A stretch of 64,000 nt of DNA, taken from positions 1-64,000 of the forward strand of contig JAAUUB010000002.1 in NCBI GenBank assembly GCA_012031215.1, given 5' to 3'. Both the position numbers and the translations under genes were made by a program. The DNA comes from Microscillaceae bacterium. GTDB lineage: Bacteria > Bacteroidota > Bacteroidia > Cytophagales > Microscillaceae. Of the stretch, positions 1 through 8,324 are shown in pieces. Numbering within the stretch: position 1 is the stretch's first letter; every line of letters begins with the position of its first letter. The notes under the pieces were generated by a model. The model saw only the letters and a program-made list of their open reading frames with translations, searched no databases and was not told the origin of the DNA.

Positions 1-1271
1 AAATCTGATATGGATTTTGTATTTCGCACATTTCCCTAAATACAAAGACCTAGACTATATATCCATTTGGATTTTATAAGGCTAAAAATTACATTCAAGG
101 GTTTAATGCAAAGTTCGCTTTTGTATCTACTAACTCAATTTGTCAAGGTCAGCAAGTAGCTCTTCTTTGGCCAAATATTCTAAACAAAGATATTGAAATA
201 CGGCTTTGCTCACTTATCCTTTAAATGGACAAATAATGCAAAAGGTAATGCAGGAGTTACAGTCATAATATTGGGGCTAAGAAACATCAATTCTCAGCCA
301 AAATATTTGTTTAATGGAAACATTCGGAAAGAAGCCAAAAATATAAATGCTTATTTGCTTGATGGAGCTAATGTTGTCATCGCAGAAAGAGCATTACCTA
401 TTTCAGACTTTCCTCAAATGAAAAAGGTAATATGCCGAATGACGGAGGTGCATTAATCTTTGATGAAACCATTTATCAAAGATTGGAATTAGAAAATCCA
501 AACATAAATAGATTCATAAAAAAACTGCTTGGCTCGTATGAGCTTATTAACGGTGTAAAGAGATTTTGTTTTTGGATTTCAGATGATGAATTAGACAGTG
601 CAAAAAAATACAAACCAATTATCGAAGCAATTGAAAAATGCAAAAAGCATAGGTTAGCTAGTGTAGATGAAGGCGCTAGAAAATTAGCAAAAAGACCTCA
701 CCAGTTTAGAGACTTGAATGTGGCTGTTGAAGCTGCTATTGTTGTACCAAGTGTATCTTCTGAAAGAAGAGATTATATCCCGATTGATATTATTGGTAAT
801 GATACAATTATCTCTAATCTGGCATTAGCCATCTACGATGCCCAACCTTGGCTTTTCGGCATTATCCATTCCAAGATGCACATGGTTTGGGTAGATGCGG
901 TGGGGGGAAAATTAAAAACAGATTACCGATATTCAGCCAAATTGTGTTACAATACCTTTCCCTTTCCTGACATTACGCTCAGACAAAAAGAAAACCTGAA
1001 CCTGTATGTGTTTGCTATTCTGGACGAAAGGGCCAAGCACCCTGAAAAAACCATGGCACAACTCTATGACCCCGATAAAATGCCCAAGGGTTTGAGGCAG
1101 GCCCACGAAGACCTGGACCGTGCCGTAGAGCAATGCTACCGCTTGCAGCCTTTTATGTCAGATACCGAAAGGCTGGAATTTTTGTTTAAGCTGTATGAAG
1201 AAATGAGCAAAAGCAGCCCTTTGTTTTCAAAGCAAAAACCAGCTAAAAAAACGAAGAAGAAATGCGGCTAG
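1..1271 (+). CDS. MmeI-like SAM-dependent DNA methyltransferase, C-terminal part (partial at left edge, frameshifted)
   Basis: C-terminal part of a large adenine-specific DNA methyltransferase of the MmeI type (type IIL / class I SAM-dependent). Bases 1-192 encode, across two or three frames, stretches such as NYIQGFNAKFAFVSTNSICQ and VALLWPN. The frame then continues through FAHLSFKW and NNAKGNAGV, and after a break near 425 through NMPNDGGALI, AIYDAQPWLFGIIHSKMH and TDYRYSAKLCYNTFPFP. These are hallmarks of the end of the methylase domain and of the MmeI target-recognition and C-terminal domains. The catalytic NPPY motif lies off the window. One added A at about 425 joins the two main frames; further breaks lie near 50 and 200. 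The gene ends in a 10-base overlap with the next one, which suggests translational coupling. Inference: it modifies host DNA and may set the specificity of the downstream nuclease and helicase. It could equally be a stand-alone methylase. Confidence 0.85.
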
Positions 1272-2911
1272 AAGACAAGAACAGAGAATATAAGAGCCTT
1301 AAAAAAGCAATTGGAAATAAGGCTAACCATCGCGACCTGGCAGAAACCTGCGTGTGCTTTGCCAATGGGCAGGGAGGGGCAATCATCATCGGCATTGAAG
1401 ACAAACAAGACGCGCCCCCGGCTGTGCAAAAAATAAAGCAGGAGGACATCAACGCTTTGGTGAAATCGCTGCGGCAACTCACCGACGGCGTTAGCATCAT
1501 CTCCTCCGAGCTTATCACGCACGCAAACGGCGGCGCGTATTTCATCCTGAATATTCAACCCTCCACACGCGTGATTGCTACGACCTCTTCCGGCAAAGTT
1601 TTTATCCGAATCAGCGATAATTGTTACCCGGTGGGGAGCGACGAACTGACCAATCTGGCCGCAGAAAAAACCGCGTTTCAGTGGGAAATAATCACCGCCC
1701 AAAAAATAAAATTAGGGGATGCCGACCCTCAAAAAGTAAAAAATTTGATAAGCGATTTACGCAATTCTGAAAAGGTATCCGATTTTATCAAAGAAAAAAC
1801 GGAGGATGAAATTTTGGCTTTTTATCAATTGCTGAGCCCCGAAGGTTTTTTAACCAACCTGGGCGTACTGTGGCTAGGCCGTTCCGCTCAAATAGCGCGA
1901 TTGAGTTATCCAGTTACGGTTCAGTACATAGTTTATAACGATCGGGAAGAGAAGATTCGCAAAAAAGAGTGGCATTTTCATTTACATAGTCCCAAAGAAC
2001 TCTTGTTAGCTATTGAAAAAGAGGCGGTTGAGCTGACATACAGTGCTGAATTGCCGGATGGTTTATTTCGCAAAAATATGCGTCAATATGCCCGGGAAGT
2101 GGTACGAGAGTTATTAGTCAATGCTATGGCGCACAAAAAATACACCATTTCCGGCGATATCTTTATTGAGGTTTACCCCGACAGATTGAAGATTACCAGC
2201 CCAGGAAGTTTGCCATTAGGTGTCAACTCGAGGAATATACTCCACGAACGCCAACGAAGAAATCCGCATCTAATTCAGCTCATGTCAGATTTGAGTTTGA
2301 TGGAAGGCGAAGGCTCCGGCTATGATTTGGTGTATGAAAAATTGGCTCGGGATGCCAAACCAATGCCGGAAATAGAGAGTGATTTTACAAAAGTGAGTGT
2401 AAGCGTTTTTTCAAAAACAATGAACCCCGAAGTAGTCTCCATTTTGGACTATATTGACAAGCATTACACGCTGACACAGAAAGAATACATTACCCTGGGC
2501 ATCATTGCCGCGCACAAAAAAATGCCAGCGACACAACTTGCCTCGCATTTGCAATTATCTCAAGACGACCGAACGAGAACCTGGCTTGGCACACTTCTAG
2601 AAAAAGAAATTTTGGTCTCTCAAGGCGAAAAGAAGGGGACACAATACTTGCTCAATCCTAAATTATTTGAGCAGGCCAGGCTGAACATTACACCCTCGCT
2701 AAAAACAATGGAATCGTACAAGTTAGAGGCACTGATAAAGGAGGATTTGAAATACAATGGCAAAAGCTCCATGAGTGACATCAAGAAACGAATGAAAGAA
2801 GTACCCGAAGCAGATATACAAAAGGCGATTTACAAATTGGTTGCCGATGAAGATGTAGCCGCATCGGGCGGAAAAAAATTTAGGGTCTATGAATTGGTTA
2901 AAAAAAAATAA
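1262..2911 (+). CDS. AlbA_2 / Schlafen-type ATP-binding protein (RecG-like transcriptional regulator family)
   Basis: 549 residues. Residues about 1-125 form an AlbA_2 (Schlafen) nucleic-acid-binding domain, shown by EYKSLKKAI near the start, CFANGQGGAIIIGIED, and a later FIRISDNCYPV. Residues about 270-385 look like the GHKL/HATPase_c_4-type domain found in such proteins: VRELLVNAMAHKKY supplies the N-box-like motif, followed by VYPDRLKITSPGSLP and LMEGEGSGYDLV. The C-terminus (about 400-549) looks like one or two winged-helix segments. The family is often annotated as a putative DNA binding protein or as a regulator. Overlap with the methylase and 102 bases to the helicase gene place it inside the putative defence operon. 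The role is inferred: a sensor or regulator of the system, or an effector like other Schlafen-domain defence proteins. The first 450 bases look richer in GC than the rest of the block. Confidence 0.8.
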   Translation: MRLEDKNREYKSLKKAIGNKANHRDLAETCVCFANGQGGAIIIGIEDKQDAPPAVQKIKQEDINALVKSLRQLTDGVSIISSELITHANGGAYFILNIQPSTRVIATTSSGKVFIRISDNCYPVGSDELTNLAAEKTAFQWEIITAQKIKLGDADPQKVKNLISDLRNSEKVSDFIKEKTEDEILAFYQLLSPEGFLTNLGVLWLGRSAQIARLSYPVTVQYIVYNDREEKIRKKEWHFHLHSPKELLLAIEKEAVELTYSAELPDGLFRKNMRQYAREVVRELLVNAMAHKKYTISGDIFIEVYPDRLKITSPGSLPLGVNSRNILHERQRRNPHLIQLMSDLSLMEGEGSGYDLVYEKLARDAKPMPEIESDFTKVSVSVFSKTMNPEVVSILDYIDKHYTLTQKEYITLGIIAAHKKMPATQLASHLQLSQDDRTRTWLGTLLEKEILVSQGEKKGTQYLLNPKLFEQARLNITPSLKTMESYKLEALIKEDLKYNGKSSMSDIKKRMKEVPEADIQKAIYKLVADEDVAASGGKKFRVYELVKKK

Positions 2912-2947
2912 CCAAGAAATAAAATAGAAAATAAAAAAACATCAAAC

Positions 2948-2962
2948 AACTGATAATCAGTT
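2948..2962. promoter_or_regulatory. Perfect 15-base palindrome before the helicase gene
   Basis: AACTGATAATCAGTT has two 7-base arms around a single A. It is the only notable structure in the 102-base AT-rich gap between the AlbA_2 gene and the helicase gene. It could be an operator for a dimeric regulator or a weak internal transcription signal. There is no T-tract directly after it, so a rho-independent terminator is unlikely. Function is inferred from position only. Confidence 0.35.
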
Positions 2963-3013
2963 ACTTAAACCGTTGTTCTTTATTTTTTTGACACGTTTTT
3001 TAAAAAATAAAAC

Positions 3014-4978
3014 ATGCCAGACTTGATAAAAGTATCCTACGGCCAAACCGGCAAAAGCAAAAAGACAAATGCTCTGGGAATGCGTGAAATGCAGGAACGG
3101 GCCTACAATGCCCGAACGGCTCAATACCTTTTGATAAAAGCACCACCCGCTTCGGGCAAATCAAGGGCTTTGATGTTTATAGCTTTGGATAAGCTCAAAA
3201 ACCAAGGCATTAGAAAAGCCATTGTTGCCGTTCCTGAAAAATCAATTGGGGCCTCGTTTAGTTCTACCCAGCTAAGTGCTCACGGTTTTTTTGCTGATTG
3301 GTACGTCAAACCAAAGTACAATTTGTGCACCGCAGGAACGGATAAGAGCAAAGTAAAAACATTTTTGGAATTTTTGAAAAGTGATGATTCGGTCTTGATT
3401 TGCACCCATGCCACGCTGCGCTTTGCCTTTGATGGCTTGGAAGAAAAAATGCTCAATGACACCGTAATTGCCCTTGATGAATTTCATCATGTTTCTACGG
3501 ATGGTGATAATCGTTTGGGTGAAGTCATGAGATTCATCATGGCCAAAACCAATGCACATCTGGTAGCGATGACGGGTTCTTATTTCAGAGGAGACAATGT
3601 TCCGGTTTTATTACCCGAAGATGAAGCCAAGTTTATAAAAGTTACCTACAACTATTATGAACAGCTAAACGGCTACGAATACTTGAAATCATTGGGAATA
3701 GGCTATCATTTTTACACCGGTCGCTACTTCAAAAAACAACCCGATAAAGAAATGTCGGCATTAGAAGAAATTTTAGACGAGCAGAAAAAAACCATCATCC
3801 ACATACCAAGCGTAAACTCAGCGGAATCTTCCCGAGAGAAGTACGAAGAAGTAGGACATATTATTGATGCTTTGGGTGATTTGGAATCGCAGGATGAAGG
3901 TACGGGGGTGTTGTATGTGAAAAGTAAGCGTTCGGGCAAGATTTTAAAAATTGCCGATTTAGTGAATGACAATCCAAAGGAAAGAGACAAAATTTCCACT
4001 TATTTACGCGAAATAAAGACCCCCGATCATATTGACATCATCATTGCATTAGGCATGGCAAAAGAGGGCTTTGACTGGCCCTTTTGTGAGCACGCCCTTA
4101 CTATTGGCTACCGAGGTTCACTGACCGAAATTATTCAGATTATCGGGCGAGCAACACGGGACAGCGAAAATAAAAGCCATGCGCAGTTTACCAATTTAAT
4201 TGCCCAACCCGAAGCCGAAACCGACGAAGTAAAGGTTGCCGTTAACAATATGCTAAAGGCAATAACCGCGTCGCTTTTAATGGAACAAGTTTTAGCGCCA
4301 AATTTCAAGTTTAAAGTGAAAGATGATGGTGATGAAGAAGACGAAAAGAATGATGATGAAAACACGATAAGAATTAGAGGGTTTAAATTACCAACTTCCC
4401 AACGTGCAAAGGACATTATTGAAACTGATTTGAATGACTTGAAAGCACGAATTTTGCAAGATAATCAAATGCTGAAGGCAATGCCAGGTAATATTGAACC
4501 AGAAGTAATCAATACAGTTTTAATTCCTAAAATTATACGTGAGGTTTATCCTTATTTGAATGCAGAGGACGTAGAGGCCGTTCGTCAGCATGTGGTGGTG
4601 GATTCCGTGATTAAGAACAGTGTAATTGAAGAACAGGGCGGAAAGAGATTTGTACGTATGGCAAACAGTTTTATTAATATAGATGATATTCACATTGATT
4701 TGATTGACCAAATCAATCCGTTTCAAAAAGCATTTGAAATTTTATCGAAATCGGTAACGATACAGGTGCTAAAGTTGATTGACGAACATATTCAGTCTAT
4801 CAAAATTGAGATGACGGAAGAAGAAGCAATTATATTATGGCCACAAATTAAAGCCTGGAAGGAAAGAACAGGGGAAGCCCCGGATATCCGTTCTTTTGAC
4901 CCAAAAGAAAAAAGAATGGCAGAAGCTTTGATATTTTTACGTGAACTCAAAAGAAGAAAAGCGCTGAATGAGCAATAA
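3014..4978 (+). CDS. DEAD/DEAH-box superfamily 2 helicase
   Basis: 654-residue SF2 helicase or translocase. Walker A is APPASGKS at residues 43-50. Walker B is ALDEFHH near residue 154, a DEFH variant of DEAH. Motif III-like VAMTGSY follows. The second RecA-like lobe contains MAKEGFDWP and the motif VI arginine finger QIIGRATRD near residue 374. After an acidic low-complexity linker (DDGDEEDEKNDDEN, about residues 437-450) a C-terminal domain of about 200 residues has no motif I recognise and may bind the partner nuclease. The gene overlaps the GIY-YIG gene by 11 bases. Known for the family: ATP-driven movement along DNA in restriction and defence complexes. Inference: it is the motor of the locus, delivering the GIY-YIG nuclease to unmodified DNA as HsdR-type motors do. 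Confidence 0.85.
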   Translation: MPDLIKVSYGQTGKSKKTNALGMREMQERAYNARTAQYLLIKAPPASGKSRALMFIALDKLKNQGIRKAIVAVPEKSIGASFSSTQLSAHGFFADWYVKPKYNLCTAGTDKSKVKTFLEFLKSDDSVLICTHATLRFAFDGLEEKMLNDTVIALDEFHHVSTDGDNRLGEVMRFIMAKTNAHLVAMTGSYFRGDNVPVLLPEDEAKFIKVTYNYYEQLNGYEYLKSLGIGYHFYTGRYFKKQPDKEMSALEEILDEQKKTIIHIPSVNSAESSREKYEEVGHIIDALGDLESQDEGTGVLYVKSKRSGKILKIADLVNDNPKERDKISTYLREIKTPDHIDIIIALGMAKEGFDWPFCEHALTIGYRGSLTEIIQIIGRATRDSENKSHAQFTNLIAQPEAETDEVKVAVNNMLKAITASLLMEQVLAPNFKFKVKDDGDEEDEKNDDENTIRIRGFKLPTSQRAKDIIETDLNDLKARILQDNQMLKAMPGNIEPEVINTVLIPKIIREVYPYLNAEDVEAVRQHVVVDSVIKNSVIEEQGGKRFVRMANSFINIDDIHIDLIDQINPFQKAFEILSKSVTIQVLKLIDEHIQSIKIEMTEEEAIILWPQIKAWKERTGEAPDIRSFDPKEKRMAEALIFLRELKRRKALNEQ

Positions 4979-6176
4979 GAAAAAAATATCCCTGGACGAT
5001 ATCTTCAGCGATGATGATTTTGGCTTGCTGGACTCCACAGCAAAGACATCAAACACGAAATCAGAAGATGAGAGATTAACAGAGGCTTTTGAAGAAATCA
5101 ATGTTTTTGTTGATAAGTATAGCAGAGAGCCTAGTACTTCAAGCATGTCAGAATATAGCCTTTTGGCCCGATTGAGAAATATCCGGCAAAACGAAGCACA
5201 TAAAATTACTCTAAAACCATTCGATAGACACAATCTTTTGGGAGAAGTTGAAATGCCTAAAATTTCTATCGATGATATTTTGGATGATGAATCAGGTTTG
5301 CTGAACACAGAAGGCGATTTATCTATTTTTAAGTACAAACATATTGTTGAGGAAGGTGAAAGAGCTGAGGCAGAATTTATTGCCCAGCGAAAACCATTAA
5401 CAGAAGAAGAATTTAAGCCTTATGAAGTATTGTTTCAAAAAGTACATCAGGAAATCAAAGAAGGAAAACGAAAAATCAAACCCTTTCATAATATTGAACA
5501 AAACTTAAAAGTAGGGAGCTTTTATTTCATAGATGGGCTTATGCTCTATTTAAAAAGCGCAGAAACTGCTACAAAAACTCGAAAATTGAATTCAGGAGAT
5601 CGAGAGCGCACTGATGGCCGAACTTTTACAATTTTTGAAAACGGTACATACAGTACAATGCTTTTCCGCTCCCTCGGGAAACAAATACAAAAGAGCGGTA
5701 AATTAATTACCAAAACATATGAGGAGATGAATAGTGATCTCTACATTCATTCAGAAATAATTAAAGAAGATGATATTCATACAGGTTGGATATATGTTTT
5801 AAAGTCTAAATCAAACCATCCTGAAATCTCTAAAATTGAAAACCTATTTAAAATTGGATTTTCTAAGTTGCCGATTGATGAAAGGATTAAAAATGCTAAG
5901 AATGAGGCAACTTATTTGTATGCAGATGTAGTGAAAGTTTTGAGTTATGATTGTTATAACAGGAGTGCTGATAAATTAGAACAACTGCTTCATAGATTCT
6001 TTGCCGAGGCCTGCCTAAATATCGATATTGAAATCATAAGTGGAAAGCGAATTGCTCCAAGAGAGTGGTTTATTGTTCCATTAGAAGAAATTGAAAAGGC
6101 GGTTGAATTGATTTTGAATGGACAAATATTGAATTACAGGTATGATAGAGTGATGGAAAGAATTGTGTCTAAATAG
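4968..6176 (+). CDS. GIY-YIG nuclease family protein (T5orf172 / MUG113 domain)
   Basis: 402 residues. The C-terminal part (about 265-390) is a T5orf172-type GIY-YIG domain: GWIYVLKSKS holds the GIY-like tyrosine, LFKIGFSK is the YIG-like strand with KIG, then EERI-like DERIKNA, LEQLLHRFFA, and PREWFIVPL near the end with the conserved glutamate. The N-terminal half has no domain I know but carries a repeated acidic motif, KISLDDIFSDDDFGLL at residues 6-21 and KISIDDILDDESGLL at residues 98-112. It overlaps the helicase gene and is the last gene of the block. Inference: the DNA-cutting subunit, with the repeated motif a likely docking site for the helicase or methylase. The block ends here: the next gene is convergent and visibly richer in GC. 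Confidence 0.85.
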   Translation: MSNKKKISLDDIFSDDDFGLLDSTAKTSNTKSEDERLTEAFEEINVFVDKYSREPSTSSMSEYSLLARLRNIRQNEAHKITLKPFDRHNLLGEVEMPKISIDDILDDESGLLNTEGDLSIFKYKHIVEEGERAEAEFIAQRKPLTEEEFKPYEVLFQKVHQEIKEGKRKIKPFHNIEQNLKVGSFYFIDGLMLYLKSAETATKTRKLNSGDRERTDGRTFTIFENGTYSTMLFRSLGKQIQKSGKLITKTYEEMNSDLYIHSEIIKEDDIHTGWIYVLKSKSNHPEISKIENLFKIGFSKLPIDERIKNAKNEATYLYADVVKVLSYDCYNRSADKLEQLLHRFFAEACLNIDIEIISGKRIAPREWFIVPLEEIEKAVELILNGQILNYRYDRVMERIVSK

Positions 6177-6368
6177 ATAATTGGCTCTTCCCAAAAAAGC
6201 ACTTACATAAAGCATCTGAGTTCAAGAATGAATTTATACATCGAAAAAATAAAAACTTCCGGATTGGTACCTTTTCCTCGAGGGCCAAGGCAAACAGTTT
6301 GGCATTTCCCAAAATAAATCCCACAACGCCGCCCACCTTCGCCCTCCCCACAAAAACCCCAAAGCAGC

Positions 6369-7487
6369 TTAGAAGACAGGCCCGTGGGTTTGGCGCATAA
6401 GCACCTTGGCCACACGGGGCATCCATTGGGCGCTGCGCACCAGGGCTTCGGTGAGGCGGGGGTGGCCAAACCAATGCTGGATATTGCGCCCGGCCCAAAG
6501 GCGTTGGGCAAATCTTTTTTGCCAGGCTTTTTGGTATTCTTGCTCGAGGGCGGCCCGGCTGAGTGTGCCGGCAAAGAAGTCTTTCACCAGGCTGGAGAGG
6601 ACTTTGGCCCCGTGAATGGCCATGGCCATGCCATTGCCGCAGAGGGGAGCAATCATGCCGGTGGTGTCGCCGCACATCAAAACGCCCTGGCTCACCCTTG
6701 ACTTGGGCAGGAAGCCTACTTCATTGATGACCAGGGGCTTGGCATACAAAAACTCGGAAGTGGCCCAGATATGGCGCAGGTAGGGGTTTTGAAGCAGCAC
6801 GGCCTGCTCCATGGCGGCAATATTGCCGTATTGGCGCAGTTGTTCGCGGGTGGTGAGGTAGCAGAGGCAATATTTTCCGGCCTCGATGCGCGAGATGCCG
6901 CAATAGCCTTGCTTGAAATTGTGCAGGGCAATTTGGGCTTCGGGATGGGCGGAGGTGCGGATATGGTATTTGACCCCCACATAAGGAGAGCGTTTATAAA
7001 AGTAATCGCTTTGCAGGTCTTTGTCCAGGTGGCTTCTTTTGCCATAGGCCCCAATGAGCACCCGGGCCTGGAAGGGGCTGGGGGCCTGGTCGGTATAGGC
7101 GGCAAAGCCTTCGGAGAGGGAGGCCACCCGCAGCACTTTTTGGCCGGTGTAGAGGTGGGCACCCGCTTTTTGGGCCAGCTCGCTCAGGGCGGCATCCATG
7201 GTGTAGCGGCTCAGGCCAAAGCCGCCCAGGTCGAGGGGCAGGCGCAGGCTACGGCCACTGGGGGCACTGACCCGAAACTCGCTCAGGGCGACGGCTCCCT
7301 GGGCAAAGGGGTCAAAGCCCAGTGCCTGCAAGTAGGGCAGGGTTTCGTTGGAGATGTATTCGCCACACACCCGGTGAAAGGGATAGGTTTGTTTTTCTAT
7401 CAGGGCCACGTGAAGGCCTGCTTTTGACAGTTCTATGGCGTTGACCAGCCCGGCCAATCCGCCGCCGATGATGAGGATGTCGTACAC
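6369..7487 (-). CDS. FAD-dependent oxidoreductase (geranylgeranyl reductase / flavin-dependent dehydrogenase family)
   Basis: 372 residues. An N-terminal Rossmann FAD-binding motif, [12 protein letters not shown] (residues 3-14), is followed by the acidic end of strand 2 (ALIEK) and RVCGEYIS, typical of the geranylgeranyl-reductase-like group. The second FAD motif is GVLMCGDTTGMIAPLCGNGM near residue 275, where the GD motif binds the ribityl chain. There are no membrane segments. Bacteroidota relatives often occur with polyketide or flexirubin pigment genes and reduce or oxidise lipid-like substrates, but no such neighbours are present here. The substrate is therefore unknown. The downstream neighbour is the convergent defence block, with about 190 bases of non-coding sequence between. 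Confidence 0.8.
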   Translation of the reverse strand: MYDILIIGGGLAGLVNAIELSKAGLHVALIEKQTYPFHRVCGEYISNETLPYLQALGFDPFAQGAVALSEFRVSAPSGRSLRLPLDLGGFGLSRYTMDAALSELAQKAGAHLYTGQKVLRVASLSEGFAAYTDQAPSPFQARVLIGAYGKRSHLDKDLQSDYFYKRSPYVGVKYHIRTSAHPEAQIALHNFKQGYCGISRIEAGKYCLCYLTTREQLRQYGNIAAMEQAVLLQNPYLRHIWATSEFLYAKPLVINEVGFLPKSRVSQGVLMCGDTTGMIAPLCGNGMAMAIHGAKVLSSLVKDFFAGTLSRAALEQEYQKAWQKRFAQRLWAGRNIQHWFGHPRLTEALVRSAQWMPRVAKVLMRQTHGPVF

Positions 7488-7541
7488 AATCTTTTTATTT
7501 TCTTAGCAAAGTGATTGTCAGGCCAATAAGTTTAGTGCTTT

Positions 7542-8290
7542 TCAGGTTTGGGGCTCCGGGTCGGCGATATAGAGCCGCACGATGCCCACGTCGTCATAGG
7601 GCAGGTAGCCATATTTTTTGTGGAGGATATTAAACTTACGGCTCAGCATGTTTTCCAGATTGCCATGGCCAGGTCGGTGAGCAGATAAGTGGCCGGGTGA
7701 ATGGCATCGGTGGTTTCGGCTTGTGCGCTGCGGAAGGTCATCACACCGTCGGTGGCGATGCTCAGGTCGCGGGGGGCTTTGAAGCGATACAATTGTGTGC
7801 CGGTTTCCTGGTACCAGTCTTCAAAATCGAGGTCGAGGTGGTAGGCCATATAATCGGGCTGGTTTTGCTGGTCTATTTCTATAATTTCCCCGTCGACGGC
7901 CATCACCCCATCGCCCACAAAATGAAGGAGGGCTTTTTGGGCCGGGATATGATAGATAAGCAGTCCGAGGGTGGAGAGCAGCTCCAGCGTGTCTAAATTG
8001 AGTACGTGTTGGGTTTGGCGCAGGTCTTTGAAAAGCATTTCGAGCAGGTAATAGTGCAAATCGTCGGGGGTTTGAAAGCGCTCGAGGTCGAGCCGGGCGC
8101 GTCGCAAAGCCCGGCGCAGGAGTTTGCCCATGAGGGCGGAAGCAAAATGCGAATCCTGGCCTGAGGAGCATCCATCCATTACGGCCCCTACCCACCATTG
8201 TTCTTCCAGGCCCTGGATGAGTACATAATCCTCACAAAAAATGGGGTGGCCTTCGCCTTTTCGCAGCAGGGTGTAGGTATGAATGCGCAT
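7542..8290 (-). CDS. PP2C-like serine/threonine phosphatase domain protein (frameshifted)
   Basis: About 249 residues when repaired. The N-terminal part carries PP2C-like metal-binding features: CEDYVLI, then VMDGCSSGQDSHFAS near residue 38, FVGDGVMAVDG near residue 125, and IATDGVMTF near residue 178. The frame read from 8290 stops at 7643, but adding one G near 7666 (AMGNLEN) carries it on through NMLSRKFNILHKKYGYLP and DDVGIVRLYIADP to a stop at 7542. Likely a cytosolic protein phosphatase. It starts 34 bases after the stop of the RNase R gene on the same strand, so the two are probably cotranscribed. No partner kinase is visible nearby. Confidence 0.75.
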
Positions 8291-8324
8291 ATTGCCGGGG
8301 GTTTAAAGGGAGAAAACAGCTTGC

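Noticed and set aside
1-6176. Left-edge block as BREX, DISARM or a classical type I restriction system
   Set aside because: No PglZ, BrxL, DrmA, DrmB, DrmC, HsdS or HsdR features are visible; the nuclease is of GIY-YIG type.
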